Shown piece by piece: positions 7,276 to 16,311 of a stretch of DNA of 64,000 nt. The stretch is from Bacillus luti (GTDB taxonomy: Bacteria; Bacillota; Bacilli; Bacillales; Bacillaceae_G). The translations under genes and the position numbers were made by a program. A model generated the notes under the pieces. That model had not been told where the DNA came from. It did no database searches and worked only from the letters and a program-made list of their open reading frames with translations. Position 1 is the stretch's first letter; the number at the start of each line of letters is the position of its first letter. The stretch covers positions 39,467-103,466 of the forward strand of contig NZ_MACI01000024.1 in the NCBI RefSeq assembly GCF_001884105.1, read 5' to 3'.

Positions 7276-8679
7276 ATGCAGACAGAAGAAATTAATTTTA
7301 AACAAATTATTGAAATGAATATGCTATATGAAACTTTACTCAATGAACTCGATATCGGGATTCATATCATTAATGAGGAAAGTAAAACAATTATCTATAA
7401 CCGTAAAATGATGGAAATTGAATCAATGGATCGTTTAGATGTGCTACACAAAAGTCCTTTAGAAGTATTTGCATTTGAAGAAAATAAAAATAGTACTCTC
7501 ATAGAGGCATTAAAACTCGGAAAAACAAACAAAAATATAAAACAAACGTATTTTAACAATAAAGGGCAAGAGATTACGACGATTAATGATACTTTCCCTA
7601 TAATAGAAAATGGAAAAATTAAAGGCGCTATTGAAATATCAAAAGAGATGAGTCACTTAAAACAAACAACAAGAATGGGCTCTTCTCGAAAACAAAATAC
7701 TAAATTTACCTTTGATCACATAATTGGTGATTCTGGAGCCATTCAATCAATCATTGCGGAAGGAAAGAGAGTCATTCGTACATCCTCATCCATACTTCTC
7801 GTAGGAGAGACTGGGACTGGTAAAGAACTATTTGCACAAAGCATCCATAATGAAAGTCAGCGTTCAACAAAACCGTTTATTTCACAAAACTGTGCTGCAA
7901 TACCTGATACCCTAATGGAAAGCTTATTATTTGGTACGAATCGAGGTGCCTTTACAGGAGCAATAGATAAACCCGGTTTATTTGAAGAAGCAAACGGAGG
8001 TACTTTGTTATTAGATGAAATCAACTCATTAAGTCCAACACTTCAGGCTAAATTACTGCGGGCTATACAAGAAAAAACAATACGAAGAATCGGCGGTACA
8101 CAAGAAAAAGAGATTGATGTTCGTATTATAGCAACTATCAACGAAGATCCCTTCGAAGCCATTACACACGATCGATTAAGAGAAGACTTATATTACCGCT
8201 TAAGCGTCGTTACTTTATGTCTTCCGCCTTTACGGGAAAGAAAAGAAGATATTCCAGCTCTTGTTCATCACTTTATCGAAAAGTACAATATTCAATTCGG
8301 TCTCAATGTAACGGATGTAGATGTACATACACGAGAATTCTTTTATGCATACGATTGGCCTGGAAACGTACGGGAGTTGGAACATATCATTGAAGGTTCA
8401 ATGAACTTAATAGAAGATGAAAATATTATTACAGCATTTCATATGCCCACTCGCTTTCGCGAACGAATAAAAAAAGAATTCAATATGCAGTCTTCACTAA
8501 CTGATCACAATACCGATGCACCTAAAACTTTAAAGCACACAATAGAAGAAATGGAAAAGAACTACATCAATCAAATTCTTAAAGCGAATAGTGGTAATAT
8601 CTCACAAGCTGCAAAATTTTTAGGATTGAGTAGACAAAACTTACAATATCGAATTAAAAAATTACATTTAAACATATGA
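7276..8679 (+). CDS. RocR-like sigma-54-dependent transcriptional activator
   Basis: A 467-residue enhancer-binding protein. Residues about 12-125 form a PAS sensory domain (LDIGIHIINEESKTIIYNRK); about 145-380 form the AAA+ domain with Walker A GETGTGKE, the sigma-54 contact loop GAFTGA and Walker B LLLDEIN; the C-terminus carries a Fis-type helix-turn-helix (GNISQAAKFLGLSRQNLQYR). The whole sequence parallels B. subtilis RocR, the activator of arginine/ornithine catabolism. It is divergent from the permease operon with two activator sites and a -24/-12 promoter between them. The effector may be ornithine or a related amino acid; this is inference. Confidence 0.9.
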   Translation: MQTEEINFKQIIEMNMLYETLLNELDIGIHIINEESKTIIYNRKMMEIESMDRLDVLHKSPLEVFAFEENKNSTLIEALKLGKTNKNIKQTYFNNKGQEITTINDTFPIIENGKIKGAIEISKEMSHLKQTTRMGSSRKQNTKFTFDHIIGDSGAIQSIIAEGKRVIRTSSSILLVGETGTGKELFAQSIHNESQRSTKPFISQNCAAIPDTLMESLLFGTNRGAFTGAIDKPGLFEEANGGTLLLDEINSLSPTLQAKLLRAIQEKTIRRIGGTQEKEIDVRIIATINEDPFEAITHDRLREDLYYRLSVVTLCLPPLRERKEDIPALVHHFIEKYNIQFGLNVTDVDVHTREFFYAYDWPGNVRELEHIIEGSMNLIEDENIITAFHMPTRFRERIKKEFNMQSSLTDHNTDAPKTLKHTIEEMEKNYINQILKANSGNISQAAKFLGLSRQNLQYRIKKLHLNI

Positions 8680-8759
8680 AATGAATATTTCACCATGTGC
8701 AAAAAAATGGAAATTGATGTTATGATAAAAATATAACATGTTAGAAAGGAACGATATAT

Positions 8760-8957
8760 ATGAGTAATGATAACAAGTTAAAGCTGTTACAATACTTAGC
8801 CTTCTTCCCTACCCTTTTATGTATGATGTTACTCATTGATATGAATACCTCTCCTTACGCAAAGCTATTCGCAGCAATTAGCGGTTCCTTTGCAGCTATT
8901 ATGCTTGCTGCTTTTTGGAATTTGAAGATACGTATGAAGAAAGAGAAATCTTCTTAA
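8760..8957 (+). CDS. Small two-segment membrane protein (65 aa)
   Basis: Two hydrophobic segments (about residues 10-27 and 33-52) are flanked by charged ends, and the C-terminus is strongly basic (KIRMKKEKSS), predicting a hairpin with both ends in the cytoplasm. The start at 8760 follows a gaaagga site at good spacing. A terminator follows. I do not recognise the family. It is separated by about 80 bp from the activator gene and may be transcribed alone. Confidence 0.65.
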   Translation: MSNDNKLKLLQYLAFFPTLLCMMLLIDMNTSPYAKLFAAISGSFAAIMLAAFWNLKIRMKKEKSS

Positions 8958-8970
8958 TTCCAAAATAATA

Positions 8971-9000
8971 AAAAAATCGAGCCTAATCAGCTCGATTTTT
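8971..9000. terminator. Bidirectional terminator
   Basis: AAAAATCGAGC and GCTCGATTTTT form an 11-bp stem with a 7-nt loop between the converging small membrane protein and truA. Confidence 0.9.
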
Positions 9001-9008
9001 ACTTATTA

Positions 9009-9746
9009 TTAAAATTCAACATTCTCCAAGTACAACCCACTCGCCTCAGCAAGGCAATTAATTTGATTACGCTGTTTTCCCTCTAAAATGTTTGGAATTG
9101 CTTCAGCATCTAATTGTCCTAATCCAACTTCAATTAATGCTCCAACAATTTTTCGTACCATGTTATGAAGGAATCCGTTACCACTCACCCTAATTTGTAC
9201 GAATCCTGCCTCTTCCATCACATCAAGTGTATATACTTCGCGAACCATAGACTTTTTCTTTGATTTCGCATTTGAAAAAGCAGTAAAGTCATGTGAACCA
9301 ACTAAATGTTTCGCAGCTTCTTTCATGTTTTTCACATTTAATTTTTTATTCACATGCATACTGTATTTACGCATAAATGGGTTCGTGTGCTCTTCATTCC
9401 AAATTTTATAAAGATATGTTTTTGCTTTAGAATTGTAACGAGCATGGAAGCGCTCATGTACTTCTTCTACATTCGTAATGCTAATATCATTAGGTAAATA
9501 TTGATTTAAATATTTTTTCACTTTATGTTCCACTAACTTCTCATCACTTTGAAAGTTAGCAATTTGATTCAAAGCATGTACACCAGCGTCTGTTCTACTA
9601 CAACCGATAATTTCAATTTCTTTTCCGATCATTTCAGATATGACACTTTCAATTTTTCCTTGAATCGTATTATCGTTATTACCGAGACGTTGCCACCCTT
9701 TAAAGCGAGCACCGTCGTATTGGATCGTTAATTTATAATTGTGCAT
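9009..9746 (-). CDS. truA: tRNA pseudouridine(38-40) synthase
   Basis: TruA converts uridines 38-40 of the tRNA anticodon arm to pseudouridine. The catalytic motif CSRTDAGVHA (nucleophilic Asp) and the substrate-binding KTYLYKIWN and SGNGFLHNMVRKIVG blocks are intact; 245 residues is normal. The ATG at 9746 is chosen because aaggaga precedes it; an upstream ATG at 9761 overlaps that site. It lies outside the ribosomal protein cluster where Bacillus truA is usual, so it is probably the second TruA paralogue known in the B. cereus group. Confidence 0.93.
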   Translation of the reverse strand: MHNYKLTIQYDGARFKGWQRLGNNDNTIQGKIESVISEMIGKEIEIIGCSRTDAGVHALNQIANFQSDEKLVEHKVKKYLNQYLPNDISITNVEEVHERFHARYNSKAKTYLYKIWNEEHTNPFMRKYSMHVNKKLNVKNMKEAAKHLVGSHDFTAFSNAKSKKKSMVREVYTLDVMEEAGFVQIRVSGNGFLHNMVRKIVGALIEVGLGQLDAEAIPNILEGKQRNQINCLAEASGLYLENVEF

Positions 9747-9766
9747 ATTATTCTCCTTCATAGAAA

Positions 9767-9793
9767 ATATTCCCTCATACCATGAGGGAATAT
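9767..9793 (-). terminator. Hairpin between rlmCD and truA
   Basis: ATATTCCCTCAT and ATGAGGGAATAT form a 12-bp stem with a 3-nt loop just after the rlmCD stop, followed on the minus strand by TTTTCT. It is a probable terminator, though the T-run is short. Confidence 0.6.
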
Positions 9794-9802
9794 GAATAAA
9801 CT

Positions 9803-11182
9803 TTACTTTCTAACAAGCTTCACTACATTTTCTACATGAGCTGTATGTGGGAACATATCAACTGGTTGCACATATTCCACCTCATAACTCTTCATTAACG
9901 CTTGTACATCACGTGCTAATGAAGAAGGATTACAAGATACGTAAACAACTTGTTTCGGTTTCACCTTTAAAATTGTTTCCAATAATTTATCATCGCAACC
10001 TGTACGAGGTGGATCGACAACAATTACATCAGGACGCCATCCTTCTTTTACCCATTTCGGTAACCATTGTTCAGCTTTCCCTGCTTCATATTTCGTATTT
10101 GTGAATCCATGGCGCTTCGCATTCTTTCTTGCGTCTGCAATCGCTTCTGGAATTACATCCATACCACGTACTTCTGCTGCATCATTCGCAAGCCAAAGAC
10201 CGATTGTACCAACACCACAATACGCATCCACAATCTTCTCATTTCCTGTTAAAGCAGCTGCTTTTTTTGCTTCATCATATAACACAACTGTTTGTTCTGG
10301 ATTCAACTGGAAGAATGCACGTGCTGATAATTCAAATGATAAATCACCAAGTGTTTCTTGAATTACTTCTTTTCCAGCTAATTTAAATGTTTTATCACCG
10401 AAAATAACAGATGTTTTACGCCAGTTTACATTTTGCATAATTGATTTAACAGCTGGCATCTGTTTTTGTACTTCTGCAATAAATTGTTCTTTATTTGGCA
10501 ACTCTTCTTTTGTTGTAATAAGTGTAACTTGTACTTCCCCTGTTTGAACTGCAGTACGTGTCACAATTGTTCGTACTAAACCTTTTTGTTTTTTCTCATT
10601 GTAAATAGAAACATTTAATTTTTCTAATATACGTCTCACAACTTTTGTCGCTTCATTCGTTGCTTTATGTTGAATCATACAATGGGCAATATCAATTAAC
10701 TGATGTGAATTTTGTTTATATAGACCTGTAATAACCTTCTCGTCTTTACGCCCCACTTGTAATTGACTCTTATTACGATAATGCCATGGATTTTCCATGC
10801 CAAGTGTCGGACGAATTTTTTCTTCCAAACTGTTATTCATGTACTTCTCAAATGCTTGTACAACAATATCACGTTTTTGATTTAATTGTTCTTTATAATC
10901 TAAATGTTGTAGCTGACAGCCACCACACTCATCGTATACTGGACATGGTGCTTTCACACGATGTGGTGAAGCTTTACGAACTTTTTTCACTTTTGCTTCA
11001 GCGAAGCCACGCTGAATTTTCGTTGTTTCAGCAACAACTTCTTCTCCTGGTAATGCCCCTGGAATGAAGACAACTTGTCTCTTAAAATAACCAACGCCTT
11101 CTCCGTTAATCCCAAGACGTTTAATTGTCACAGGAAATGTTTGACCAACTTCCAACTTACTCTCATGTTGTTTTTGTATCAT
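9803..11182 (-). CDS. rlmD: 23S rRNA (uracil-5-)-methyltransferase, RlmCD/RumA type
   Basis: A SAM-dependent m5U methyltransferase of 459 residues. An N-terminal TRAM domain (about 10-68) precedes four iron-sulfur cluster cysteines (C80, C86, C89 in [10 protein letters not shown], and one in IAHCMIQ). The Rossmann domain has [11 protein letters not shown], and the catalytic cysteine lies in [14 protein letters not shown]. In B. subtilis the paralogue RlmCD (YefA) modifies U747 and U1939; the position next to a yfjP homologue also recalls YfjO. Which sites this copy modifies is not certain. It is ten bases downstream of the glycosylase gene, so the two are cotranscribed. Confidence 0.88.
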   Translation of the reverse strand: MIQKQHESKLEVGQTFPVTIKRLGINGEGVGYFKRQVVFIPGALPGEEVVAETTKIQRGFAEAKVKKVRKASPHRVKAPCPVYDECGGCQLQHLDYKEQLNQKRDIVVQAFEKYMNNSLEEKIRPTLGMENPWHYRNKSQLQVGRKDEKVITGLYKQNSHQLIDIAHCMIQHKATNEATKVVRRILEKLNVSIYNEKKQKGLVRTIVTRTAVQTGEVQVTLITTKEELPNKEQFIAEVQKQMPAVKSIMQNVNWRKTSVIFGDKTFKLAGKEVIQETLGDLSFELSARAFFQLNPEQTVVLYDEAKKAAALTGNEKIVDAYCGVGTIGLWLANDAAEVRGMDVIPEAIADARKNAKRHGFTNTKYEAGKAEQWLPKWVKEGWRPDVIVVDPPRTGCDDKLLETILKVKPKQVVYVSCNPSSLARDVQALMKSYEVEYVQPVDMFPHTAHVENVVKLVRK

Positions 11183-11192
11183 TATTACACCT

Positions 11193-12056
11193 CTACTCTA
11201 TACTTTTCCATAAATATAACGCTGCATAACTGCAGTATGGTTCACATTCTTGTTTCACGTTTTCTAAAAACGCATCACTCGGTTTATCATCTAATTGAAA
11301 TACACCTTGTACTGCACGCTGAATCCCGATGTCTGCTTTCGGAAACATATTTTTCCGTCCAAGCCCAAACATTAAAAAGTTTTGCACTGTCCATGCACCA
11401 ATCCCCCTAATTGGTAACAATTGTGCTGCAACCCCTTCTTCTGTTTCGTTTTCTATTCTAGTTAAATCTAACTTACCACCTATAATACACTTTGCTAATC
11501 CTACCATATATTCAGCTTTTCGCTGACTAAATTTTTGCTCTCTCAATTCTTCAATTGAAATATTTGCTACTATTTCTGGAGTAGGGAAAAAGAATACACC
11601 GTTCTTCTCTGTTCCATATCGTTTTACAAATTGCTCTGTCAGCACAGTAGCAAATTTCAAATTTATTTGTTGATGAATAATGCAGCGAAGTAAACACGCA
11701 AAATAATCGAATTCTAAAATAATTGGAGTATAAGCATATGTTTCAAATAGTGGACGTAATGATGTGTTTAAAAAATGATTTTGTATATCTTGAAACGAAT
11801 CATTCCAATGAAAAATCGTCTTCATTCGTTTCATTACTTTCTCCGGATCTCCTGCCTGACTAGAAATCCAAAATTGTGGATTTTGAACAGTACCAATCCC
11901 TTGCAAACGGACAACAATCTGTTCCTCGTCTATACAAAGCGGGACATACATGACTTTCTCATCTAATTGAATGACGTTTAGTGGATCAAAAGATAAACGC
12001 TTTAACACTTCTTCAAAATGGTACGGATACTCTAACGTAACATGTTCGCTCCACAT
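11193..12056 (-). CDS. DNA-3-methyladenine glycosylase, AlkA/YfjP type
   Basis: A 287-residue HhH-GPD base excision enzyme that removes alkylated purines from DNA. The helix-hairpin-helix is [15 protein letters not shown], and the catalytic aspartate follows in [12 protein letters not shown]. The N-terminal AlkA-N-like beta domain (about 1-90) is present. The position upstream of rlmCD matches yfjP-yfjO of B. subtilis. The start at 12056 lies just after a run of minus-strand purines (ggatggggaaaacgt). Confidence 0.88.
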   Translation of the reverse strand: MWSEHVTLEYPYHFEEVLKRLSFDPLNVIQLDEKVMYVPLCIDEEQIVVRLQGIGTVQNPQFWISSQAGDPEKVMKRMKTIFHWNDSFQDIQNHFLNTSLRPLFETYAYTPIILEFDYFACLLRCIIHQQINLKFATVLTEQFVKRYGTEKNGVFFFPTPEIVANISIEELREQKFSQRKAEYMVGLAKCIIGGKLDLTRIENETEEGVAAQLLPIRGIGAWTVQNFLMFGLGRKNMFPKADIGIQRAVQGVFQLDDKPSDAFLENVKQECEPYCSYAALYLWKSIE

Positions 12057-12095
12057 ACGTTTTCCCCATCCTTTTTACACATCATTATAGCATGA

Positions 12096-12124
12096 GAAAA
12101 CCGCAAGCATACATGCTTACGGTT
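12096..12124 (-). terminator. Terminator of pdaA
   Basis: On the minus strand ACCGTAAGCAT and ATGCTTGCGGT form a stem overlapping the pdaA stop codon, followed by TTTTC. Confidence 0.65.
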
Positions 12125-12899
12125 GATTGCCTTTTACTAAGTCATCTAGACTTTTAAAATGATACCCTTTCTCGCGCAAATCATCAATGATTTTTGCAAG
12201 TGCTTCTGCATTATCTTTTGATATTGCATGAAGTAATAAAATAGATCCTGGATGAATCATCGTCATTACATTATTATGCGCGTATTGCCATCCTCTTTGT
12301 TGATCCACTTTCCAATCTAGAAATGCGAGTGACCAAAACACATTATAATAGCCCATTTCTTTCGTAAGAGCCAATGTTCTTTCACTAAATACGCCGCGCG
12401 GAGGGCGTACATATTTCACTTCTTTTTGTCCAGTTACTTTTTTGATTTCTTCCGTTACACTCGTTAATTCTTCACGAAGTTTCTCATCATTTACCGCTGT
12501 GAAATCAGGATGACTCCACGAATGATTTCCAATAATGTGTCCTTCATCCTTCATTCTTAATAGCAAATCTTTTTGCGTTTTAATGTAATGCCCTGTTACA
12601 AAGAAAGTTGCCGGTACTTTTTTCTCTTTTAATACATCTAAAATTTGGCCTGTGTATCCATTCTCATATCCATTATCGAACGTTAAATAAATATCTTTTT
12701 TCTTTGTATCCCCTAAATAAAATCCGCCATTCTTTTGTAGTAAATCTGTATATAATTTCCCTGCATCTGGTACTGTTTCATTTTTAGGACGTGGGATTCC
12801 CCAGTTGTGTGGAGTATTTGTATAAGCCAATGCCGAAACTGGAACAAGTGCCATCATAATTGAAAAAATGAGACCTATATATAACCATTTATATTTCAT
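12117..12899 (-). CDS. pdaA: Polysaccharide deacetylase PdaA (delta-lactam-biosynthetic)
   Basis: N-acetylmuramic acid deacetylase required for muramic delta-lactam of the spore cortex. A signal peptide (about residues 1-25, VPVSALA) directs export. The NodB fold shows the metal-binding Asp in LTFDNGYENG, His pair in IGNHSWSHPDF, RPPRG and the C-terminal LLLHAI. 260 residues agrees with PdaA. The ATG at 12899 has aaaggaga upstream; the ATG 18 bases earlier overlaps that site. Neighbouring rlmCD and yfjP homologues match the yfj synteny. Expression is probably sporulation-controlled, which I infer from the family. Confidence 0.9.
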   Translation of the reverse strand: MKYKWLYIGLIFSIMMALVPVSALAYTNTPHNWGIPRPKNETVPDAGKLYTDLLQKNGGFYLGDTKKKDIYLTFDNGYENGYTGQILDVLKEKKVPATFFVTGHYIKTQKDLLLRMKDEGHIIGNHSWSHPDFTAVNDEKLREELTSVTEEIKKVTGQKEVKYVRPPRGVFSERTLALTKEMGYYNVFWSLAFLDWKVDQQRGWQYAHNNVMTMIHPGSILLLHAISKDNAEALAKIIDDLREKGYHFKSLDDLVKGNQP

Positions 12900-12987
12900 A
12901 AATAGTCTCCTTTCCATATATAATCGTACCTGTAGTTTCTGTTGCTGTGCATTCTTTCATGCTGAACATGTTTTTCTATATATACCA

Positions 12988-13024
12988 AAAAAATGCATCT
13001 CGAATCATTCGAGATGCATTTTTG
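12988..13024 (-). terminator. Terminator of fumarase gene
   Basis: AAATGCATCTCGAAT pairs with ATTCGAGATGCATTT around a one-base loop, flanked by A/T runs on both sides. Confidence 0.85.
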
Positions 13025-13025
13025 T

Positions 13026-14546
13026 TTACTTAAATACTGGCTCTTTAAAGCTCGCTAATTTTTCAAGTGATGTTTTATCCACATCTGCATGTAAGCTGTT
13101 ACCATGAGAGTCCATCGTTACAACTGCTTTAAACCCATCGATACGTAAATGCCACATTGCTTCTGGAATACCGAACTGTAAGAAATCAACATCTTTCACT
13201 TCTTTAATACATTCAGCATAATATTGTGCTGCACCACCAATTGCATTTAAGTAAACACCACCGTGTTCTTCTAATGCAGCTAATGTTTTTGCACCCATTC
13301 CGCCTTTACCAATTACAGCACGAATACCGAACTTCTTCATAATGTCGCCTTGGTATGGTTCTTCACGAATACTTGTCGTTGGACCCGCCGCTTTAATTTG
13401 CCAGTTGTCATTTTCATCTTTTACTACAACTGGACCACAATGATAAATAATTTGTCCGTTTAAATCTACAGGACAATCGTTATCCATTAAATGCTTATGA
13501 ATTGCGTCACGACCTGTATACATCATGCCATTAATGGTTACAACATCCCCAACGCGAAGTTCACGAATTTGCTCTTCTGTAATTGGTGCTTGTAATACAA
13601 TCTCACGTTGCTCTGTTTTTTCTTGTGCTTCTTGCTGAAGTGTATCTTCACCTTCTTGATATAACCAATCCATAATTTCTCCTGTTTCAGGATGGATTTT
13701 CACACCTAGGCGACGATATGCCCAGCAATTATATGCAACAGATACATAGAAGCTAGCTGGCAGACGGTTATATACGCCAATTTTACAACCAAGTAAAGTT
13801 GTTTCTCCGCCGAATCCCATCGTACCAATACCAAGCTTATTTGCATTTTCTAATACGTACTCTTCGAGCTGTTTTAACTCTGGTACTGGATTGATGTCAT
13901 CTAATGTACGGAATAATTGATTTTTTGCTAATTCGTAACCTGATGTGCGGTCTCCCCCGATACCGACGCCGATTACACCTGCGCTACATCCTTGACCTTG
14001 CGCTTGATATACTGCATGAAGAAGACATTTACGAATCCCTTCTAAATCGCGTCCTGCGCGTCCAAGTCCTTCTAATTCACATGGCAAGCTATACTGAATA
14101 TTTTTATTCTCACAGCCGCCGCCCTTTAAAATTAAACGTGCATCAATATAATCTTTTTCCCATTGCTCAAACTTAATAACAGGTGTACCTGGTCCTAAGT
14201 TATTTCCGCTATTGTCACCAAAAAGAGAATCAACAGAGTTTGGACGAAGTTTACCATCTTTTGTCGCCCGCTCAAGCGCACTATAGATAGCTTCCTTCAG
14301 TTTTAGTTGATTCACACCAACTGGTGTATAAATTTTAAATGTTGGCATCCCTGTATCTTGGCAAATAGGTGAGATATTATCATCAGCCATTTTAATATTA
14401 TTCGTAATTGTGCCAAGTGCCATCGCTGAACGAGTCCCTGCATTTTCTCGTTCTTTCGCTTGTTGAATCGCACGACGAACATCTTTCGGTAAATTCGTTG
14501 ACGTTTCAACAATTAGTTGATACATGCTTTCTTGAAGCTTTTCCAT
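13026..14546 (-). CDS. fumA: Class I fumarate hydratase (iron-sulfur)
   Basis: Oxygen-sensitive [4Fe-4S] fumarase of the TCA cycle, fumarate to malate. The alpha part holds cluster cysteines in CQDTGMPTF, GGGCENKN and GCSAGVIGVG; the C-terminal beta domain carries VTINGMMYTGRDAIHK and GPTTSIREEPY. 506 residues is the full two-domain length. The ATG at 14546 follows gagggggaagtaac; a longer reading to 14603 has no site. The gene is monocistronic with its own terminator. Most Bacillus also have a class II fumarase elsewhere. Confidence 0.92.
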   Translation of the reverse strand: MEKLQESMYQLIVETSTNLPKDVRRAIQQAKERENAGTRSAMALGTITNNIKMADDNISPICQDTGMPTFKIYTPVGVNQLKLKEAIYSALERATKDGKLRPNSVDSLFGDNSGNNLGPGTPVIKFEQWEKDYIDARLILKGGGCENKNIQYSLPCELEGLGRAGRDLEGIRKCLLHAVYQAQGQGCSAGVIGVGIGGDRTSGYELAKNQLFRTLDDINPVPELKQLEEYVLENANKLGIGTMGFGGETTLLGCKIGVYNRLPASFYVSVAYNCWAYRRLGVKIHPETGEIMDWLYQEGEDTLQQEAQEKTEQREIVLQAPITEEQIRELRVGDVVTINGMMYTGRDAIHKHLMDNDCPVDLNGQIIYHCGPVVVKDENDNWQIKAAGPTTSIREEPYQGDIMKKFGIRAVIGKGGMGAKTLAALEEHGGVYLNAIGGAAQYYAECIKEVKDVDFLQFGIPEAMWHLRIDGFKAVVTMDSHGNSLHADVDKTSLEKLASFKEPVFK

Positions 14547-14711
14547 TGTTACTTCCCCCTCAATTGTGAACGCTACCAAAACGTTATGAGATGAAAATTC
14601 CATTGTTATACTCTTCAGCTTTTTATTTATTTCATGCTATTAAAGGATAAATGAAATTTTTCACAACTTGATTATACCTTTTTTTCTACCGTCCTTCTAT
14701 TATCCGTACAG

Positions 14712-14746
14712 AAAAAGGCTACCAATTTTGTATTGGCAGCCTTTTT
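14712..14746. terminator. Terminator of the SE1561-type gene
   Basis: AAAAAGGCT.CCAAT pairs with ATTGG.AGCCTTTTT with one bulge; runs of A and T on the two sides allow use in both directions. Confidence 0.85.
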
Positions 14747-14752
14747 AATATA

Positions 14753-14935
14753 TTATTCGTCTTTTTTAAATTGCTCACATTTTAATTCTAATTCATCTAA
14801 CATCGCAAGAAGACGATCTACATCTTCTAACTCTACTTCTTCAGGTTCAATTGTATCAATTACTTCAATGAACATATTTAAACGTTCTTTTAAATATACT
14901 AATTGTGTATCTTTATCTTGAATTGCTTTTCCCAT
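14753..14935 (-). CDS. SE1561 family small protein (60 aa)
   Basis: A short acidic helical protein beginning MGKAIQDKDTQLVYLKERLN with a C-terminal leucine/glutamate-rich amphipathic helix. It matches the SE1561 family of unknown function found across Bacillales. No signal or membrane segment is present. The start at 14935 has aaaaggaga upstream. It is monocistronic and divergent from yfkAB. Confidence 0.78.
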   Translation of the reverse strand: MGKAIQDKDTQLVYLKERLNMFIEVIDTIEPEEVELEDVDRLLAMLDELELKCEQFKKDE

Positions 14936-15061
14936 GAAGGCACTCTCCTTTTAATTCGAGTTGCTTTTATTATACCGCAAAAATGATTGCTATGGGCATG
15001 AAATTTCATCAATTTTGTCACGGTCATCCGCTATAATGTAAGCCTTCTCTCTTTTTCTGCT

Positions 15062-15082
15062 AAAAAGTTTCACTTTATAAAA
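15062..15082 (-). repeat. Terminal fragment of the dispersed intergenic repeat
   Basis: AAAGTTTCACTTTAT (15064-15078) is the exact reverse complement of the ATAAAGTGAAACTTT end shared by the full copies at 19.2, 24.3 and 38.1 kb. Nothing else of the repeat remains, so it is read as a decayed end; chance similarity is possible. Confidence 0.4.
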
Positions 15083-15148
15083 AGTACATATTCTTCTATT
15101 ATAGAGAATGGACAAATTGTTATTTCAATAGTCAAAGGAGTATTTCAT

Positions 15149-16276
15149 ATGACGATATCACAAAAAATGAAGCCGATTACTCCTTCTTACGATCCATGGG
15201 AAGCGTATATGGACCTTGAAGAGTACGGCAAACTACTATTAACAAACGTTGAGTTTACAACGACGACGTTATGCAATATGCGTTGCGAGCATTGCGCTGT
15301 TGGTTACACATTACAGCCGAAAGATCCAAATCCGCTTCCGATGGAGCTTTTATTAAAACGATTAGATGAGATTCCTCATTTACGTTCTTTAAGTATTACT
15401 GGCGGAGAACCTATGCTTTCAAAGAAATCCGTCGACAACTATGTAACACCACTCTTAAAATACGCTCATGAACGAGGCGTTCGCACTCAAATCAATTCAA
15501 ACTTAACTATAGATTTAGCACGTTACGAACAAATTATTCCTTATTTAGACGTACTGCACATTTCTCATAACTGGGGAACGATTGATGATTTCGTTGAAGG
15601 CGGATTTGCAATGATGGAGCGTAAACCTACTTATGAACAGCGTGCAAAATTATTTGAACGAATGATTACAAATAGTAAAGCTCTCTCAGATGCTGGTGTA
15701 CTCGTATCAGCCGAAACAATGCTGAATAAACGAACTCTACCACACATTGAACATATTCATCGTCAAATCGTTGAGGAAATGGGCTGTAAACGTCATGAGG
15801 TTCACCCAATGTATCCAAGTGATTTCGCGAGTAATCTAGAGATCTTAACAAAAGCTGAAATTCGTGATGCAATTGAGCATTTACTAGAAATTCGCGATGA
15901 AAATGTATGGATGTTATTTGGAACTTTACCTTTCTATGCTTGTAGCGATGACGAGCGAGACATTGCCACATTTAAAAAATTACAACAGAGCAAAAATGTA
16001 ACAGTTCGTAACGATCCAGATGGTCGTTCTCGTTTAAACGTCAATATTTTCGATGGAAATATTATTGTAACTGATTTTGGTGACGTTCCCCTTCTAGGTA
16101 ACGTACAAACAAATACATTACAAGAAGCATATGACAAATGGAGCGCTTCAAAAACAGCAAAATCATTAAGCTGTCACTGTCCTGCAGTAAAATGCCTTGG
16201 GCCGAATGTTCTTGTAAAAAACAGCTACTATCCGACAGAAGATTTCTTATCAAAAACAGCAAACATTACATTATAA
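15149..16276 (+). CDS. yfkAB: YfkAB radical SAM protein
   Basis: A 375-residue radical SAM/CxCxxxxC-motif protein. The SAM cluster cysteines are C42, C46 and C49 (TLCNMRCEHC), followed by the GGE motif in SITGGEPM. The C-terminal SCHCPAVKC is the second cysteine motif that names the family. In some B. subtilis annotations it is split into yfkA and yfkB; here it is one frame. The substrate is unknown; the C-terminal motif may hold an auxiliary cluster. The start at 15149 has aaaggagta upstream. It is followed by a strong terminator shared with yfkD. Confidence 0.9.
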   Translation: MTISQKMKPITPSYDPWEAYMDLEEYGKLLLTNVEFTTTTLCNMRCEHCAVGYTLQPKDPNPLPMELLLKRLDEIPHLRSLSITGGEPMLSKKSVDNYVTPLLKYAHERGVRTQINSNLTIDLARYEQIIPYLDVLHISHNWGTIDDFVEGGFAMMERKPTYEQRAKLFERMITNSKALSDAGVLVSAETMLNKRTLPHIEHIHRQIVEEMGCKRHEVHPMYPSDFASNLEILTKAEIRDAIEHLLEIRDENVWMLFGTLPFYACSDDERDIATFKKLQQSKNVTVRNDPDGRSRLNVNIFDGNIIVTDFGDVPLLGNVQTNTLQEAYDKWSASKTAKSLSCHCPAVKCLGPNVLVKNSYYPTEDFLSKTANITL

Positions 16277-16307
16277 AAAAAACGTCAGCTTATAAGCTGA
16301 CGTTTTT
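16277..16307. terminator. Bidirectional terminator between yfkAB and yfkD
   Basis: AAAACGTCAGCTTA/TAAGCTGACGTTTT is a perfect 14-bp stem with almost no loop beyond the central bases, flanked by A and T runs. Confidence 0.9.
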
Positions 16308-16311
16308 CACG

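Noticed and set aside
9847-10386. Several plus-strand ORFs opposite rlmCD
   Set aside because: They overlap each other and the conserved methyltransferase; no ribosome-binding sites.
15666-16262. Minus-strand ORFs opposite yfkAB
   Set aside because: Shadow frames of a conserved radical SAM gene.
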